From assembly GCA_036784855.1 (NCBI GenBank), contig JAZDSV010000003.1:390001-454000 (forward strand): DNA of 64,000 bases, given 5' to 3'. Source of the DNA: Aphelidium insulamus (taxonomy: Eukaryota > Aphelidiomycota > Aphelidea > Aphelidiaceae). How positions within the stretch are numbered: position 1 is the first letter of the stretch; each line of letters opens with the position of its first letter. Below, piece by piece: positions 34,807-47,181 of the stretch. A model generated the notes under the pieces. That model made no database searches. It saw nothing but the letters and a program-made list of their open reading frames with translations, and was not told where the DNA came from. Both the position numbers and the translations under genes were made by a program.

Positions 34807-34958
34807 CCCAGGAATATTAATCACAGAAATTTTTTTCACAGGCAATTTAACCCAGGAATTTTAATCACAGGCAATTTAACCCAGGAATGTTAATCAAAGG
34901 CAGTTTAACCCAGGAATATTAATCACAGGCAGTTTAACCCAGGCAATTTCAGCCCAGT
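34807..34958. repeat. 29-bp tandem repeat in Acinus/ING divergent promoter
   Basis: Units of the form CCCAGGAATNTTAATCACAG followed by GCAATTTAA begin at 34807, 34851, 34880, 34909 and 34938. The last four are spaced exactly 29 bp apart. Units differ by one to three bases. There are no spacers. The array lies between two divergent start codons (34752 and 34997). Confidence 0.92.
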
Positions 34959-34996
34959 CAATCTACGCTCAGGAGTCGCCAATCAGGGGGTCGCGA

Positions 34997-36005
34997 ATGC
35001 ATTTCACTCATCGCACAAAAATGGCCCGACAATCACTGCAACCTTCGCCAGCGCCTTCGCCGGTGCCCGCAGCACTCTGTCAGAACGGTGGACCACCATC
35101 GGCTGACCAATACTTTGAAGACGTGGTGGACGATCTATACTCTGCCCCGCAAGACCTGTACCACCTATACTCACAGTTGGCTAAGCGCGATGCAGCATTC
35201 ACAGGTAAGCATCGCACGCATACTGGTGACACCAATGTCCATGGTTGCTTACGCATGTGTAGAGGACAAGAAAATGCTGAAAAAGATTCGCAGCAAGTAC
35301 TTGCAGCTGCGTGAGCTGAAGCACCATCTGGCCACATCATCCGCCCCAACGTTAAACACCTCCGCCGCAGCTGCCGAGACAACTACAGCCGTGTCCAACC
35401 ACAGCGAAGGTGATACACAGGCCGCATCGGTGGAGCATGAAGAGAACAAGGCGCCGGCAAGCGTCCAAAGCAACGGGGTGCCACTGTGCGACGTCAAGCC
35501 CGTGTCGGACTGTCCCATCACGCGTTCAGAGAATCTGCTCGCCGAGAAAGCATTGGAGCTGGACGCCCAGCAGCGCAGACTAGTTGAGGAAGCGGACGAA
35601 AAGGTTGAACTGGCCAAGGCTGCCGTGAATATGGTGAGTTGAGGATTTCATGTTTTGCTAAGAGCTCATTCACCGCAGGTATACGGCTTTATCGAAAAGC
35701 TAGATACTGCGCTGGACGGAGTTGAAGCGCTCGGGGAGGACTACGCGTCACCGCCTGCGTCGGCACGTCAGGACAATAAGTCGGCCTCCGCGTCTACAAA
35801 GTATTGCGTATGCGAGCAGCCGTCTCGTGACAATATGATTGCCTGTGACAATCGAAAGTGTAAGCGTGAATGGTTCCACTACACCTGCGTGGGGTTAAAA
35901 GATACGCCAACCGGCTACTGGTACTGCACAGAGTGCCTATTGGAGTCGAGAAAGTCTTTTAAGCATGCGCTTGGGGTAAAGACTGAACGGCCAGATAATC
36001 AGTAA
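34997..36005 (+). CDS. ING-family PHD-finger protein
   Basis: Chromatin reader and histone acetyltransferase/deacetylase complex subunit. Exons 34997-35204, 35263-35633 and 35679-36005 (301 residues; Met at 35021 is an alternative start). The N-terminal ING helical domain is visible ([30 protein letters not shown] and [15 protein letters not shown]). A low-complexity linker and a long helix ([17 protein letters not shown] / [16 protein letters not shown]) follow. The C-terminal PHD finger has all eight ligands ([41 protein letters not shown]). The aromatic residues that read H3K4me3 in ING proteins (Tyr before CVC, Trp of EWFH) are conserved. It most resembles ING1/2/4/5 and yeast Pho23/Yng1. 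Confidence 0.93.
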
Positions 36006-36060
36006 AAGTTCTAGAGTTCCATTTCCAGATAGTTTAATTAGTGTTGCTGTCCCAGAGCAA

Positions 36061-39000
36061 TTATAGCTCGTCCTTTATGAGAGTAGGCTCCTGTGTCGGG
36101 ATGCGGACTGCGTCACTGCGCCACTCATCAAACAGTGCTCTGGACTCTGCATCATACACTTTCCACTCGGGAATAAGTCGTTGCGCTCGCTCCAACTTTG
36201 GTTCCTTGGTCATTGGGTTGTTGCACTGCAGCAAGACATCACCGCAAGTCAATGCGACAATAATTGTTATCACATACCAGATCGATTGTTTTGGCCGTCT
36301 TTAGTGACCCATCATCGCACCATGTCTCGCACCAAAGCCATTCTTGCGGCAACGAAAATATAGGCACGTCGTGTTGCATATCGTTCGGCAGATCCTGGTC
36401 CAGGTTGGAAAGCGAATTCGGATCCGCGCTTAGCATATGATACTGCTGTCGTAGTCGGTCCCCGGCGGCCATCCCGCGGAATCTATTGAGATCGATCACG
36501 TACAGGGCGCTAATATGGTACGGCTTGCCAGCCAAATGGTTCTTCCAATATCCTATCTTCCAGAATCTGAATCCTTCGATTTCCTTTCGGCTGTCGCAAA
36601 ATGGCGTGTATCCGTACGGGGCACCATGGAGATCCATTTCAACCAACTCTTTCAGATCCGTGCGCACAATCTAAGTATAAGCGGCTGTAAAGCGTTAAGG
36701 AAGCAACCGACCTGATCTGCATCAACAAAAATAACACGATCCAAATCGAGCGGGAAAAGCACATCGAGGAACAAAATCTTGTATCCCCAAATGGTCCGCT
36801 GCTTTTCAGTTTGACCCCGTAGCCACTGAGGCCACTTGTATGTAACTAGCTCGACTTCGAACCCGTACGTATTGGCCATGTGCGGGATAAAGTCCTGGCT
36901 AATAAGCAATGGTATATCGATAATCACTTGCCTTGAAGGATGGCGACAAAAAGTTCTCGATAAACCAGAACTTGACCGGTGTTTTCGTGTGCTTCAGCAC
37001 ACTCAAGATCATTATGCGTAAAAAGCGTTCGTACAAGTGTCCCGATGCAACGGAGAATATGTTAATCTTCTTGGCCTGCTTGTCTGGAGTGGCCCCTGTC
37101 CATGGCAGCCAGTCCGCAAAAAAGGTGCTGTCTGATCCTTTTTGGGCGCTTGAATCGGTTATCAAAAGCTCTTCGCTTAAACGTGACGCATTTTTGCGGA
37201 CCTACAATGTAAGTAGATGTGTAAGGACATATGTGCCTACCTGAACAAAGATAAGCGAGCCTTCAAACTTGGTTACTGAGATATCAAGCTTGCCGTCTGC
37301 TGAGGCAAGCACACCGCCCTGCATTCCAACCATCGAGTAAAACTCGCGTGACCGCCCTTGCCTAATATCCAAGTCCCATACACCAGGATTCGCTTTTAGC
37401 TGAAAGTACCCCAAATTTGCCATCACAATCGTGTCCATCGGAGCAACGTCCTTGTTGGATGCACCCAATATGAATTGCAGGCCTCGCGGCGCAGTTTGAA
37501 GAGCCAAATCGCGAGCATGGCCTTCTACCAGAATATACTTGAGCTCCAGTTCCGCGGTTATACCTCTTTCTAATGCGACGCTATCCAAGCTGGAAAGTCG
37601 CAGGTTGTCGAGATCATAGGTCGATACAGACGGCATGACCACCCACGCTTGCGGTACGTCAGTACCCAATGTCAGAAGAGGTTCTACTGGCACTGCAGAA
37701 AATTTAATCGAGGCCCTCCTAACCGTGCCTTTGTCGTCAAAATGTGGCTCGTGAGGCAAAGCAAATCGGTAAAACCGCTTTATCGGAAGTTCCTTCAACG
37801 CCTCAGCCGACGGGTTTAGAAACACTCGAATATGTATCAAATCGTGATGTTTCGTCAGCGATCGGAGCATGGAAACCATTTTCTGAGAAAAAGAAGATAA
37901 GGGATTTAGTACCGCAACAAGATGGACAGTTGCAGACTCTTGATCGCCGACGGAAAAACTAGAAAACTTGGCCTCATAGTTTTCATACTTTGCCGAGCGA
38001 AATATCTGGTCTGCAGTTGCACCTGGATCGACTAAAGCGTGCAGCTCGGCATGTCGAATTGCCAAAGACATCGAAGCGGCTGAATATAGTACTCGCTGCT
38101 CGGCAGATGGTGAACTAATACCAGACATGACAAGGTTTTGGTACGCAATGAGGGACCTCGGGTGCTCGGACTGACACAAAAGAGAAAAATCATCGGCAGT
38201 GAAACGATAACCAGGAGGCAGCGGGCCAATTACTCGTCCATTAACGAAAATTACTGCACCGTCAAGGCTAGTTTGATCAATTGCCTTCAAAACGCCATCT
38301 CGCACAGCATAATTAGCATCGATCATAGCAGCTAGTCCTCCATTTTCGGTTGCAAATGAGGGTGCCTTGTGTGCAGCACTATCAAACACCGCCACAGAAG
38401 CGTTTTGCGCGTGCGGTAGAGTACCATCGACAAAATTTTGCGCCTCCATCATCAACGATAGTGTACCGTCGTTTCCTGTATCGCCTACAATCCATATCGA
38501 AAATAGGCATGTTTGACCGCAATGCCCCACGTGTTTAATGTCGTGAAATCTAATCTTGGCGTCATCGCTGATCGAGATGCATCGTAGAGGCTGGTCCTCG
38601 CTGACGGCAATAAAGGCATTTCGGCGCAAGCGGACTGTCCCGGCGGTCAGAAAGAATTCATTGATGTCGGTCTTATCATTCATTTGGCCATAGTATACGA
38701 GCTGTTGCATGTTCCGTAACATTCCCGAGACAGCGCTGTTCAGCTGCTGATGGTACGACTCGTCCATATCGAAATATCGAGCATTGATAATGAATCCTCC
38801 ATTTTTCGAAGCGCCGAAACCAAGATCGTAATCAGACGCCATTCGTTTCGAGGCGGTGATGTATTTTTCAACATCTTCGCGTTTGTTTGTGATAACTTCA
38901 AAAAAGTCTGTCTCGGGCCGGCCATCAGCGGCCTCATATGCGGCCTTGACAGTCTCCAATGTGCAAGGTGCCGTTAAAAGTCGATGAAGCTATAATCAGA

Positions 39001-41036
39001 GATCGACATGCAATGACAAGAATAAACTTACTGATTCCACAAATGAACTCGCAGACTTCTTGCCGCCGTCCAGCATGAGCGTATACAGTACTCGCGCTAC
39101 GGTTTCGGAAATCGACGTGCCACTGTCACTTATTTCGGCAGGTTGAATCAGAGGAAGAACGCCAAATTGTATCGGGACCAAATTTTTAATCATGGCAAGG
39201 CTATCAGATACAGCATTTAAACCCATGGACGATGATATATCGACCATGAGCAAGACTATAAATAAGTTTTTTCGCATCCTCGGCATTCCCCCTTGAAACC
39301 GCAAAATCTATCATGACGGTGAACAAATCATTTTAGTTACAATGTCATCAGAGCTCACATCAGACATGGATGTAAACCATGTTTTATAGCGGCGATCTTT
39401 CTGTAGATTGTTCCACCAAATAATACCACTTATCGGGTCGGACTCCTCTTGTGCACGAGCCTCTCTCTCCCAAATCTCGCGAATATCGTATACATCGATA
39501 GAATTTTCGCGTCTGCCATTACTTGGTGCGGGAGATGATTCGGCAATAGATTTTACTGCCTGTTTCGTCGATAGTCCAAGGCTCTTCAAGATATCCACTG
39601 CATTTAATTCAATCTTTATAGCCTCCAACAGACTGCAAAATGTGCGTTATTGTATACAAACGTATGGAAATCACAATAATGGTACTTTCCCAAATATCGT
39701 CAACCTTGATGGCTCGGCCGTCAAACCATTCAAGGTTATGCTTTCCGTTCCAGGAACAAAATATCGGCGTTGATTAGATACAATTTCTTTTGCTACCTCA
39801 GGCGATATATCGTGTTTGGATAGAAATTCGGCATACTTTGGGAAATCTTGAAGCAAGTTTGTCATCGTTTCGAACGGCACTGGACTGGCCATGATCGCGC
39901 TAGAAACCTTCAAGCCGAAATCTACGAGACCGGAAAATGAAGACTGCGGAATATGGATCATGGGACTCACCTTTCATGCTTTCCGCACTCACGGGCACTA
40001 CGCGTGGTTGGTGCGGGTACGAGTTCATCACAACCTGATGGTACGAATGCAATTCATCGGTGATTTCCGGGAAGCGCTGAAGCAGTTCGGGAAAATTGAA
40101 CCCGTGCAGCGATTTCACAGTCTCTGGTGATTCCAGCGTGATGGCATTATCGGCATCGTTGACTCGTTGATCGTCCGTGACAATATACTCGGTGGACTTC
40201 AATGCCAACTCTACACCATATCCTCCAACGTGCAACGCTCTGTCTCCACTGAAATTAACGGGAACCCATCGATGAACATAAGTGATGCCAGTCTGACGTG
40301 ACCACTTCAGCATTGTGGTGTGGCACTTCCGGAACGAAGCATCTACTGCCGATCCATAGAGTACCACGACACCAGTCCCAGCACTATTATACGCGTGATC
40401 GAAAGAAAGTTGCCGTGCATCCGACACACTGGCTCTGACATGCTTTAAGCAGGATGACAGAAGAGAGAATTCATTCGATATACTTGCCTGGACTGTGCCA
40501 GCAAAGTGGACCATTGATCCAGCAGACCGCATCCGCATGTTCTTTCAGCGCCCAACTGGGTCCAAGAGACGCAATTTGTCGGCGCTTTTTCAATGACGGA
40601 GTCATTATAAAATTGATAGAACGCCTGGATAGCCGGAGCAGCAGTGTGCAGTGCCAGATTAAGCTTGAACAGCGCGATCTGGTGCCCGGAAAGGAGCTTT
40701 GCGTCCTCCAATTGGTGCACAAAGTGCTGGTACAGTGCTTGCGAAGTCGTTAATGCTCCCGTGTCCACCTTCAATGCCAGGTCCAGTGCCGCAAAGTACG
40801 TGCTGTCTGAATAGGAAACTATGGCCACGGTCTCGCTGATAGCACGATGTTGGTGGTATTAATGGCATAATGGCGGGCACGTACAGCATTTCCTCCAGCA
40901 ACGGCGGTGCATTCCATCGCGCTCGCACGGAAACCGAAATAGATCCACCGGCGGTAGAGATATCCGCAGTCCCATATGATCCCGAAATCGCGCAGCATAT
41001 GAGCCACGGCAATGCCTGCTGCAAGTGGCGTTTCAT
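36061..41036 (-). CDS. UGGT1: UDP-glucose:glycoprotein glucosyltransferase (UGGT)
   Basis: ER-lumen folding sensor that reglucosylates misfolded N-glycoproteins. Met at 41036 starts a signal peptide ([20 protein letters not shown]). The conserved start of the mature protein follows ([16 protein letters not shown]). The large N-terminal sensor region with thioredoxin-like folds spans about 1100 residues (for example YHRLEDESKEW-independent [18 protein letters not shown] and [22 protein letters not shown]). The C-terminal GT24 catalytic domain begins [20 protein letters not shown]. It contains the metal-binding DxD (VIFVDADQ), [19 protein letters not shown] and [13 protein letters not shown]. 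The protein ends in KDEL, the ER-retrieval signal. About ten short introns. It converges with ING with a 55-bp gap. Confidence 0.95.
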
Positions 41037-41342
41037 GCTCGCTTTAAATACAAAATGGGGCGACGTATTAAATATTTTCACACACACATATTGCATACAG
41101 TTAATTCCGACTTTATTAACGCTACTGCGACGTCTGCATCCCAAGAAAACCCTCCAGTGGCGGGAAATGACCCCGAGTCAACGCCGTCTCCCGTAAATAT
41201 CGCCTTGCCGCGTAATCGTTGATATCTTTTCGACAGTCCGGTTCCAAGCGACCGCCAAAATGCCGAGTTGGGACTTACACTACTTCTGCCCTTCCTGGCT
41301 CGTGCCGGTGAGCGCCAGCAGTTTGCTCCATAGTACCGTGAT
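41037..41342. other. Presumed UGGT promoter
   Basis: About 300 bp upstream of the UGGT start. A plus-strand open frame here is the antisense shadow of the UGGT first exon. No other feature is seen. Confidence 0.4.
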
Positions 41343-41894
41343 TTAATGATGCGGCGGAGCCTTCCGGAGATCAGTGTTTAGTTGTTCCAGGAGTCGACAT
41401 GAGGTGAAAGTGTGGATGCCGCTTGCGCCAAAGGCGCTTATGATCTTCTGTTCACCTCTTGCTCTCTCAAGCACCTTATCCGCTACCACACGGAGGGCGC
41501 AATGCAGGGTCGCGAAGTGCTCATCTTCGCGTTGGCCCCATGACTTGTGCAGTGCACATATCCAGACTTGTCTGGTTATTAAATCCTCTGCTCGGCCATT
41601 CACCGCCAATGCGGCAAATCGTCCGAGATTCTGTTCTTGGTTCCAGCCTTCAATCCCGTGCCTGATGGCACATATACACACATACATACATACACAGATA
41701 CATACATACATACATACATACATACAACTATTGTAACTAACACGATATGAGGTTACAGAACGATTTATACTGCTAGTAGAACTATATCCACTATATCCAC
41801 GCCATTAACAACACATATTTAAATTCATTTTTGCACCCAGTACCTTTCGCAGGACAGAAGCTGTGTCACATAGTGAACGCCAGTTGAATTTCAT
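41343..41894 (-). CDS. Tentative small protein of unknown function
   Basis: Terminal exon 41670-41343 encodes about 108 residues (HGIEGWNQEQNLGRFAALAV..., WICALHKSWGQREDEHFATLH, KIISAFGASGIHTFTSCRLL). It follows an acceptor (CCATCAG) that ends a TATG-microsatellite stretch. A plausible first exon is MKFNWRSLCDTASVLRK... from the ATG at 41894. The exact donor is uncertain; GTGTTG near 41810 would restore frame. The N-terminus is weakly basic and could be a mitochondrial presequence. I recognise no domain. Codon use resembles the surrounding genes, so I favour a real gene. Confidence 0.4.
41686..41728. repeat. CATA tetranucleotide microsatellite
   Basis: Roughly ten CATA units with an interruption (ACAGATA), probably within an intron of the small gene at 41343-41894. 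Confidence 0.9.
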
Positions 41895-42125
41895 GGCAGC
41901 ATATGCATGTATTATACTTACGACATGCACTGCAAGGAGAAAGGCCTTTAGGCGATCTACGTGTCACTCTCATCATGTTATCTGTCTGCCAGACGCGTTG
42001 TCGACATTGCACAGGTGTCAACGCGATGCCGTCCCGTAGGCAACCATGTCATCCCCCGACATGGCAGGTGTCACCGGGACACGGGCATAAATACGTCGGA
42101 TGCTGCAGGCACAGAGCGACCGACC

Positions 42126-43416
42126 ATGTCGCCATCAGTCACGGCCATGCTTCTATGCGTGGCTGTTGTCGGGACAGTCATGCAATGCAGCATGGTCGGC
42201 GTGGCACAGGCTCAGTGCATCGGCGATGTTCGCGTCCGAAAGGAAGTGCACGACCTCAGTGACGGCGAGTGGAGCCGACTGTTAAGCGCACTGTCCCAAC
42301 TCAAGGGCCAGAGTGAGGGAGCTGGCGGTGACGAAGCGTGGCCGCCGCTAGTACCCCGCGCCGCAGTCGGCGGACCGTTCTCACTATTGGCATTGTCGCT
42401 GCAACAGTTGGCCGCGGTGTCTCCGTGGTGGAGTGGCCGCGTGTCGGACGGCGCAACAAATGCCGTGGACGGCGTGTCGGATGCCCACAGCCCCGGCAAC
42501 GGGGTGGACACGTTGCTGGAACAGGCACCGACGGCGACGCTGACCTACGACGACTATGCCGACATCCATCGACGATACCGCCAGCTCACGCACCAGACAC
42601 CGATATTCCTGCCGTGGCACCGCGAATTCATCTACCGGCTGGAGAAGAGTCTGCGCGACATTGACCCGTCAGTGACGCTGCCCTACTGGGACTGGTCGTT
42701 GGAGGCGCAGGCACCGCACCGCTCCACTGTCTGGCAGCGTGTGGGGTGTGTGGCGTGTGTGTGTGTGCCATGTGTATGTATTGCCAACTGTCACAACATG
42801 TGCACGTAGGTACAGCGCCGGTTGGGGCAGCGGTGACCAGGCACCGTGCATCCGGGGCGGCCCGTTTGCCGCGTGGCGCCACGCCGACGTGTGGGGCGAC
42901 AGTGATTGCATTAGGCGCGGCTTCGACCAGCGGTCGGGACAGTCGCAGTTTGGCGGTGTGGCCGGCGCCGGGTGCGTCGACAGCATTGTGGCGCAGTCCG
43001 GGTCGTTTGGCGAGCTGCATGACCGTGTCACGGTGGTGCACGACGAGTTCCACTGGTGGGTGGGCGGCGATTTCCAGGACACGCGCACCTCGGCCGCCGA
43101 CCCGCTGTTCTACCTGCACCACGCCTTCATCGACTACGTGTTTGAGCAGTGGCTGCTGGGCAATCCGGGCGCCGACACCACCACGGACCGGCTGGCGGGT
43201 TTCTCCGCGGTGGATGGCGACACGGTAGACCGCGCCGGCTGTGTGACCTACTTGCCGCCCACTAGTCAAGCCGGTGCCGCGGAGAGCAGCGCCGCCCCGC
43301 CACTGCCACTCTTGAACACCACGGCAATTCCGTGGGCCATGGTGGGACAGATGGGCATGCTGCCAGAGATGGTGTTGGCGGCACAGCAAGATGTGGCTGA
43401 CCTCTGCTCTGCGTGA
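42126..43416 (+). CDS. Secreted tyrosinase
   Basis: Type-3 copper enzyme oxidising phenols to quinones, used in melanin formation. Exons 42126-42745 and 42810-43416 (409 codons with the stop). Signal peptide: MSPSVTAMLLCVAVVGTVMQC. CuA region: HQTPIFLPWHREFIYRLEKS with LPYWDW. CuB region: VVHDEFHWWVGGDFQD and FYLHHAFIDYVFEQW. The two CuA histidines after TH and PWH, and the CuB HxxxH and HH pairs, are visible. An ADPLFYLHH stretch is typical of fungal and molluscan tyrosinases. The C-terminus ends shortly after CuB, so the placeholder-type C-terminal extension of long fungal tyrosinases is missing, as in short secreted forms. The intron is within a GT-rich stretch; I chose the donor that restores WQRVGYSAGWGSG. 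Confidence 0.92.
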
Positions 43417-43512
43417 CTGTGCCCACACACACACACACACACCATACATACACAGAGACACACTGGCAACAGAGCATTACTGTGTGGTGACACTGACTAT
43501 ACTTGCGGTGCA

Positions 43513-44135
43513 ATGGGCCGCAGTCAAATGGTGCACACGGCCACGCTGGCAGTTTGCGCGGGAGTCTGCGCCGCCATGGCATCCGTGTGTGCCAAACTGT
43601 CGGTGGATGTGGGGTCTGAGCGGATAGTGTGCGCGCTGTACCGCCTGGCTGCCGGCATAGACACCGCCGCGCCCTGTCCGCCTCTTGGCCACGTACGTAT
43701 GCACAATGCGTCCCTTGCTGGCCCCCATAAGACCCTCATGGTGGCTGACATCCCGCTCCTCCCCCCGCGCAGACTACAATGCTGGCCATGCGCGCCGTCT
43801 CCTTCCTGACCGTGTTTGGACTGAATGGGTGCATGTGGTCGCTGTTTACGCGCGCGCTGCAATGCTCCGCCTCCTCCGTGTACCCGACCATTGTCAACTC
43901 AACCTCCAACTTTATCTTCACGGTGCGGGCCAGGTCCCTGTGCACCGCGTATATACACCTCTATACAACACACATGTAGGCACTGATGGGCCACTGGCTG
44001 TTTGGGGAGAGGCTGGCCACTGCGTGGTACGGCGGAGCTGCTCTGATACTGCTGGGCACACTGCTGGTACACCGCGGCATTGCCGCCTCCACCTCGCCGT
44101 CTCCGGCCGGGAAAGAGCCGCGCCATATGCAATAG
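43513..44135 (+). CDS. TMEM42: TMEM42-like small membrane protein (DMT superfamily)
   Basis: Small multi-pass protein of about 150 residues, resembling half of an EamA/drug-metabolite transporter. Function is unknown even in animals. Three exons; introns lie after GH (GTACGT) and after NFIFT (GTGCGG to CATGTAG). Four hydrophobic segments: LAVCAGVCAAMASVCAKLSV, MRAVSFLTVFGLNGCMWSLF, the segment around SSVYPTIVNSTSNFIFTALM, and AWYGGAALILLGTLLVHRGI. The motif VNSTSNFIFTALMG..LFGE matches the TMEM42/EamA consensus closely. It lies 96 bp downstream of tyrosinase and converges with the HTATIP2-like gene with a 34-bp gap. Confidence 0.82.
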
Positions 44136-44169
44136 ACACACTGCGTGATAGTATATCATGGTAGAGTAC

Positions 44170-45258
44170 TCATGTTAACTCAGGGTTGGTGGCAAGACGG
44201 CGCATATCATCGTAGTAGAGGCGCCTGAGGCCGGGCCATCCGATACGTCGTGACTCGGCCTCCATGTCCGCCGGGTCACCGCGCACAAACAGTTCTGCAT
44301 CGCGCACCATGGCGGCTGCCACGCAGTCGGGGTGGATGGACTTGCTGTGAGAGCCAATGAGCGCCACCGGTACATACATCATGAGCGTCAGTCGGAAGTG
44401 GTGCCGCACAAAGTGGTCCACCACGGCATACAGGTACGCCGGCACAGACATTGTCTTGCGGTCGGGTTTGGGGCGCGCCAACCACGCAACTCGAAAGAAC
44501 TAAACATCAGTACAAAGATATAAATAGCCAAGCCGAAGTTCGCAGAATGAATAAGTACATGAATTTACACTGGACCGTACCGACGTGCGTGCAAAGCGCT
44601 CCTGCTTGATGGCCGCCTCAGCTTCCCCTTTCAGGCGTGCAAGGGGCCGGCTAGACTGCGGCGATGCGTGCACATACGACAGGAACCCAAAGTAGCGAGC
44701 GCCAGCATCTTTGGCCATTCGCGCAAACCCGCGTACGCCATCCAAATCAACCGGTCGCATCTCGTGCTGCACAACAAGCATGATACACTGCGCAATAATA
44801 CACTTACAAATATAGGTATATGCAACACACCTCTGAGAGTGTGGTCGGCTGTGATACACCCAGTGTGCAGAAAGCCACGTCAAATTTCCGTGACGCTTCT
44901 GATATCGCGGATGTCGCGTTGCCCGACAGCAAAGCCTTTTCCAGGGTGCTTTGTGTGAATGGCGTGGCCGCAATGCGGTGCGATACTTTGTCACTTTCTG
45001 TATAAATAGCAGGTTAATCCTTACAACGCATATGAATTCAGTGAGCATGAGTACCGCACAGATGTGATGGAAGGCCGGCACGCCCCACGGAAATGACGCC
45101 ACGGCAGGCGGGAGATGCAATAAGGCGCGCGATCAGATGCTTCCGTGCACGCGTATAAGAATGTATGCATGTTGCATGTTGTATGTTGCATGTTGCATTA
45201 CCTGACCAACCCGTGAGGACCCGCCCACCACCAGCGCCCGATATCCAGCCGTGCTCAT
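44170..45258 (-). CDS. HTATIP2/TIP30-like NAD(P)-binding reductase
   Basis: Atypical short-chain dehydrogenase with Rossmann fold. Start at 45258 (MSTAGYRALVVGGSSRVGQ), a variant GxxGxxG dinucleotide motif. Later exons encode RLIASPACRGVISVGRAG, a segment ending KFDVAFCTLGVSQPTT, then RPVDLDGVRGFARMAKDAGA and YFGFLSYVHASPQSSRPLARLKGEAEAAIKQE. The SYVHA-KGE pattern matches HTATIP2 and related epimerase-like proteins. The long first intron (about 140 nt) contains TGCATGTTG repeats. The C-terminus (VDHFVRHHFRLTLMMYVPVALIGSHSKSIH..CVAAAMVRDAELFV) matches the family tail. Substrate unknown. Confidence 0.75.
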
Positions 45259-45433
45259 GCCTGTGAGTGAAATGACAATATATATAATTTATATCTAAAT
45301 ATTATCTAAATATTATATCGCGCTAATCTGATTGGCGGCCGCGCGCAGAGAGACTGTGCGACGCTGTCTGTCAAACACACACAAATATTTACTCTATACT
45401 CACTCCTATATATTGTCATCTACATATATAAAT

Positions 45434-47181
45434 ATGCCCAACCAGCAGCAGCGCGCGTTGGACGACCAGGATATGCCAGATGCTGATGCTGCTGCAGTGG
45501 TTGATGCAGTGGGCGCCACCTCCATCTCCATTCATGTGGCCCCGCCTGCCGAGAGCCCCGCCACACCGGCACCCAATGCCGCCTCCACAGAGCAGTCGCG
45601 TCTACGCCAACTCATATTCCGCATCCAGGCCGACACCTCACTGGATCCACTGGAGAAGGCGCGCCGCATGCAGGCTCTGATGATGGCTCGGTTCTCGCAG
45701 CAGGCCGCCGCCACTCCAACTCTGGCAGCGCAACGCGAGGCGGAGCTGCGACAGCGGCAACAAACTGCGCTCACGGCCGCCAACGACATGCTGAACACGG
45801 CAATGGATGCCATCGGTGGCGGTGGTGGTGAAGGCGGCACAGTCGAGCAGTCGTCTGGTGGTGCAGATCACATGTCGGTGGATGGCGGTGATGCCGGTGC
45901 AGCCGTGGCCTTGTCCAAGCCTGTCGACACCAGCCTTCAGCCCTCATACCATGTCACATCATCCGTAAGCTATCGCTCTATATCTCGATTTATATACTTG
46001 CTGTATGGTATTTGTTGTACGTGCCACTTTTATCTACATCAGTTTGGACTCACGACCGGACAGGATGGGGAGGAGGGGAATCAGGAATTGGGGTGCAAGC
46101 ATTATCGACGTGGCGCCAAGTTTCGTGCTCAGTGCTGCGGCGAGTGGTTCGTGTGCCGCTTCTGTCATGACGAGAGCTGTGGCCATGCCGTGGACAGGTA
46201 TCTTTACTATATTCTCGGACACTTCATAATACTAATGTACGATAGAAAGCAGACGGACACAATGCTGTGCATGCACTGCTTGGCGGTGCAGCCAGCGGCG
46301 CAGGACTGTATCAAGTGCAGTGTTCGGCTAGGCCAGTATTATTGCAACGAGTGCCATCTGTGGGACAATGATCCGGCCAAGAAGATCTATCACTGCGAAC
46401 AGTGTGGCATCTGCCGCGTGGGCGAGGGACTGGGCATCGACTATTTCCACTGCGACAAGTGCAATGTGTGCATGTCACTGCAGCTGCAAGACAAGCACCG
46501 ATGCATTGAACGAAATCTCGAGTCTGATTGCCCCATCTGCGGTGAATACATGTTTACCAGCACGCACACGGTCATCTTCATGGTGAGTACTGATATTGTA
46601 CTTTTTTCGATGTGTCAACTCATACACACACATCCTGTGTGCAGCCGTGCGGCCACTGTATCCATTGGAAGTGCTACCAGGAACATATACGGAACAGCTA
46701 CCAGTGCCCGATATGTTGGAAGTCTTTGGCAGACATGGGCCACTACTTTCGCCAAATTGACCAGATGCTGGCGCAGCACAAGATGCCGGCCGAGTACGAA
46801 GACTTTTGGTCCAACATTCTGTGCAATGACTGCGAGCACAAGACGCGCACAAAGTACCACTTTCTCTACCACAAGTGCCAGCAATGTGGCAGCTACAACA
46901 CCAAGATTCTCAGCACGGAGCAGGAGCGCCCGGAAGGAGCCATGGACGGCAACATTGGTGCATCTGGCGGCGGATCATCAATGTTGGGTGCCGATCTGTC
47001 GGCGTCGCAGCAAGCACAGCAAGGTGGTTTGTCACCCGTGGGCGGCGGCGGCGGCACGGTGGTGCTGACAACTCGCCCGCGCTCCAGTTCTGCGGTGTCT
47101 GCCGACTCGCGGCAAATGATCCCCGATGACAATGACCGTGATGGTGACGCGCACCCGTCCATCATTCGCCGCCTGCCATAG
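45434..47181 (+). CDS. RCHY1: CHY/RING zinc-finger E3 ubiquitin ligase, Pirh2-like
   Basis: E3 ligase resembling animal RCHY1/Pirh2 and fungal Chy-RING proteins. Four exons (junctions VTSS-FGLT, VDR-KQTD, VIFM-PCGH). The N-terminal 170 residues are disordered, Ala/Gln/Gly-rich. The CHY zinc finger starts at LGCKHYRRGAKFRAQCCGEWFVCRFCHDE. The CTCHY finger (CNECHLWDNDPAKKIYHCEQCGICRVGEGLG..YFHCDKCNVCM) and the RING-H2 (CPICGEYMFTSTHTVIFMPCGH..HWKCYQEHI..SYQCPICWKSL) follow, then a zinc ribbon (LCNDCEHKT...KCQQCGSYNTKIL). All zinc ligands look intact. The C-terminus adds about 90 low-complexity residues not seen in animals. Confidence 0.95.

Noticed and set aside
34807-34958. Regularly spaced 29-bp repeats resembling a CRISPR array
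   Set aside because: Units are contiguous with no spacers, in a eukaryotic divergent promoter. A plain tandem repeat explains them.
42746-42809. Earlier GT donors for the tyrosinase intron
   Set aside because: GT at 42739 or 42741 puts the second exon out of the frame that encodes the CuB site. Only the donor at 42746 restores it.
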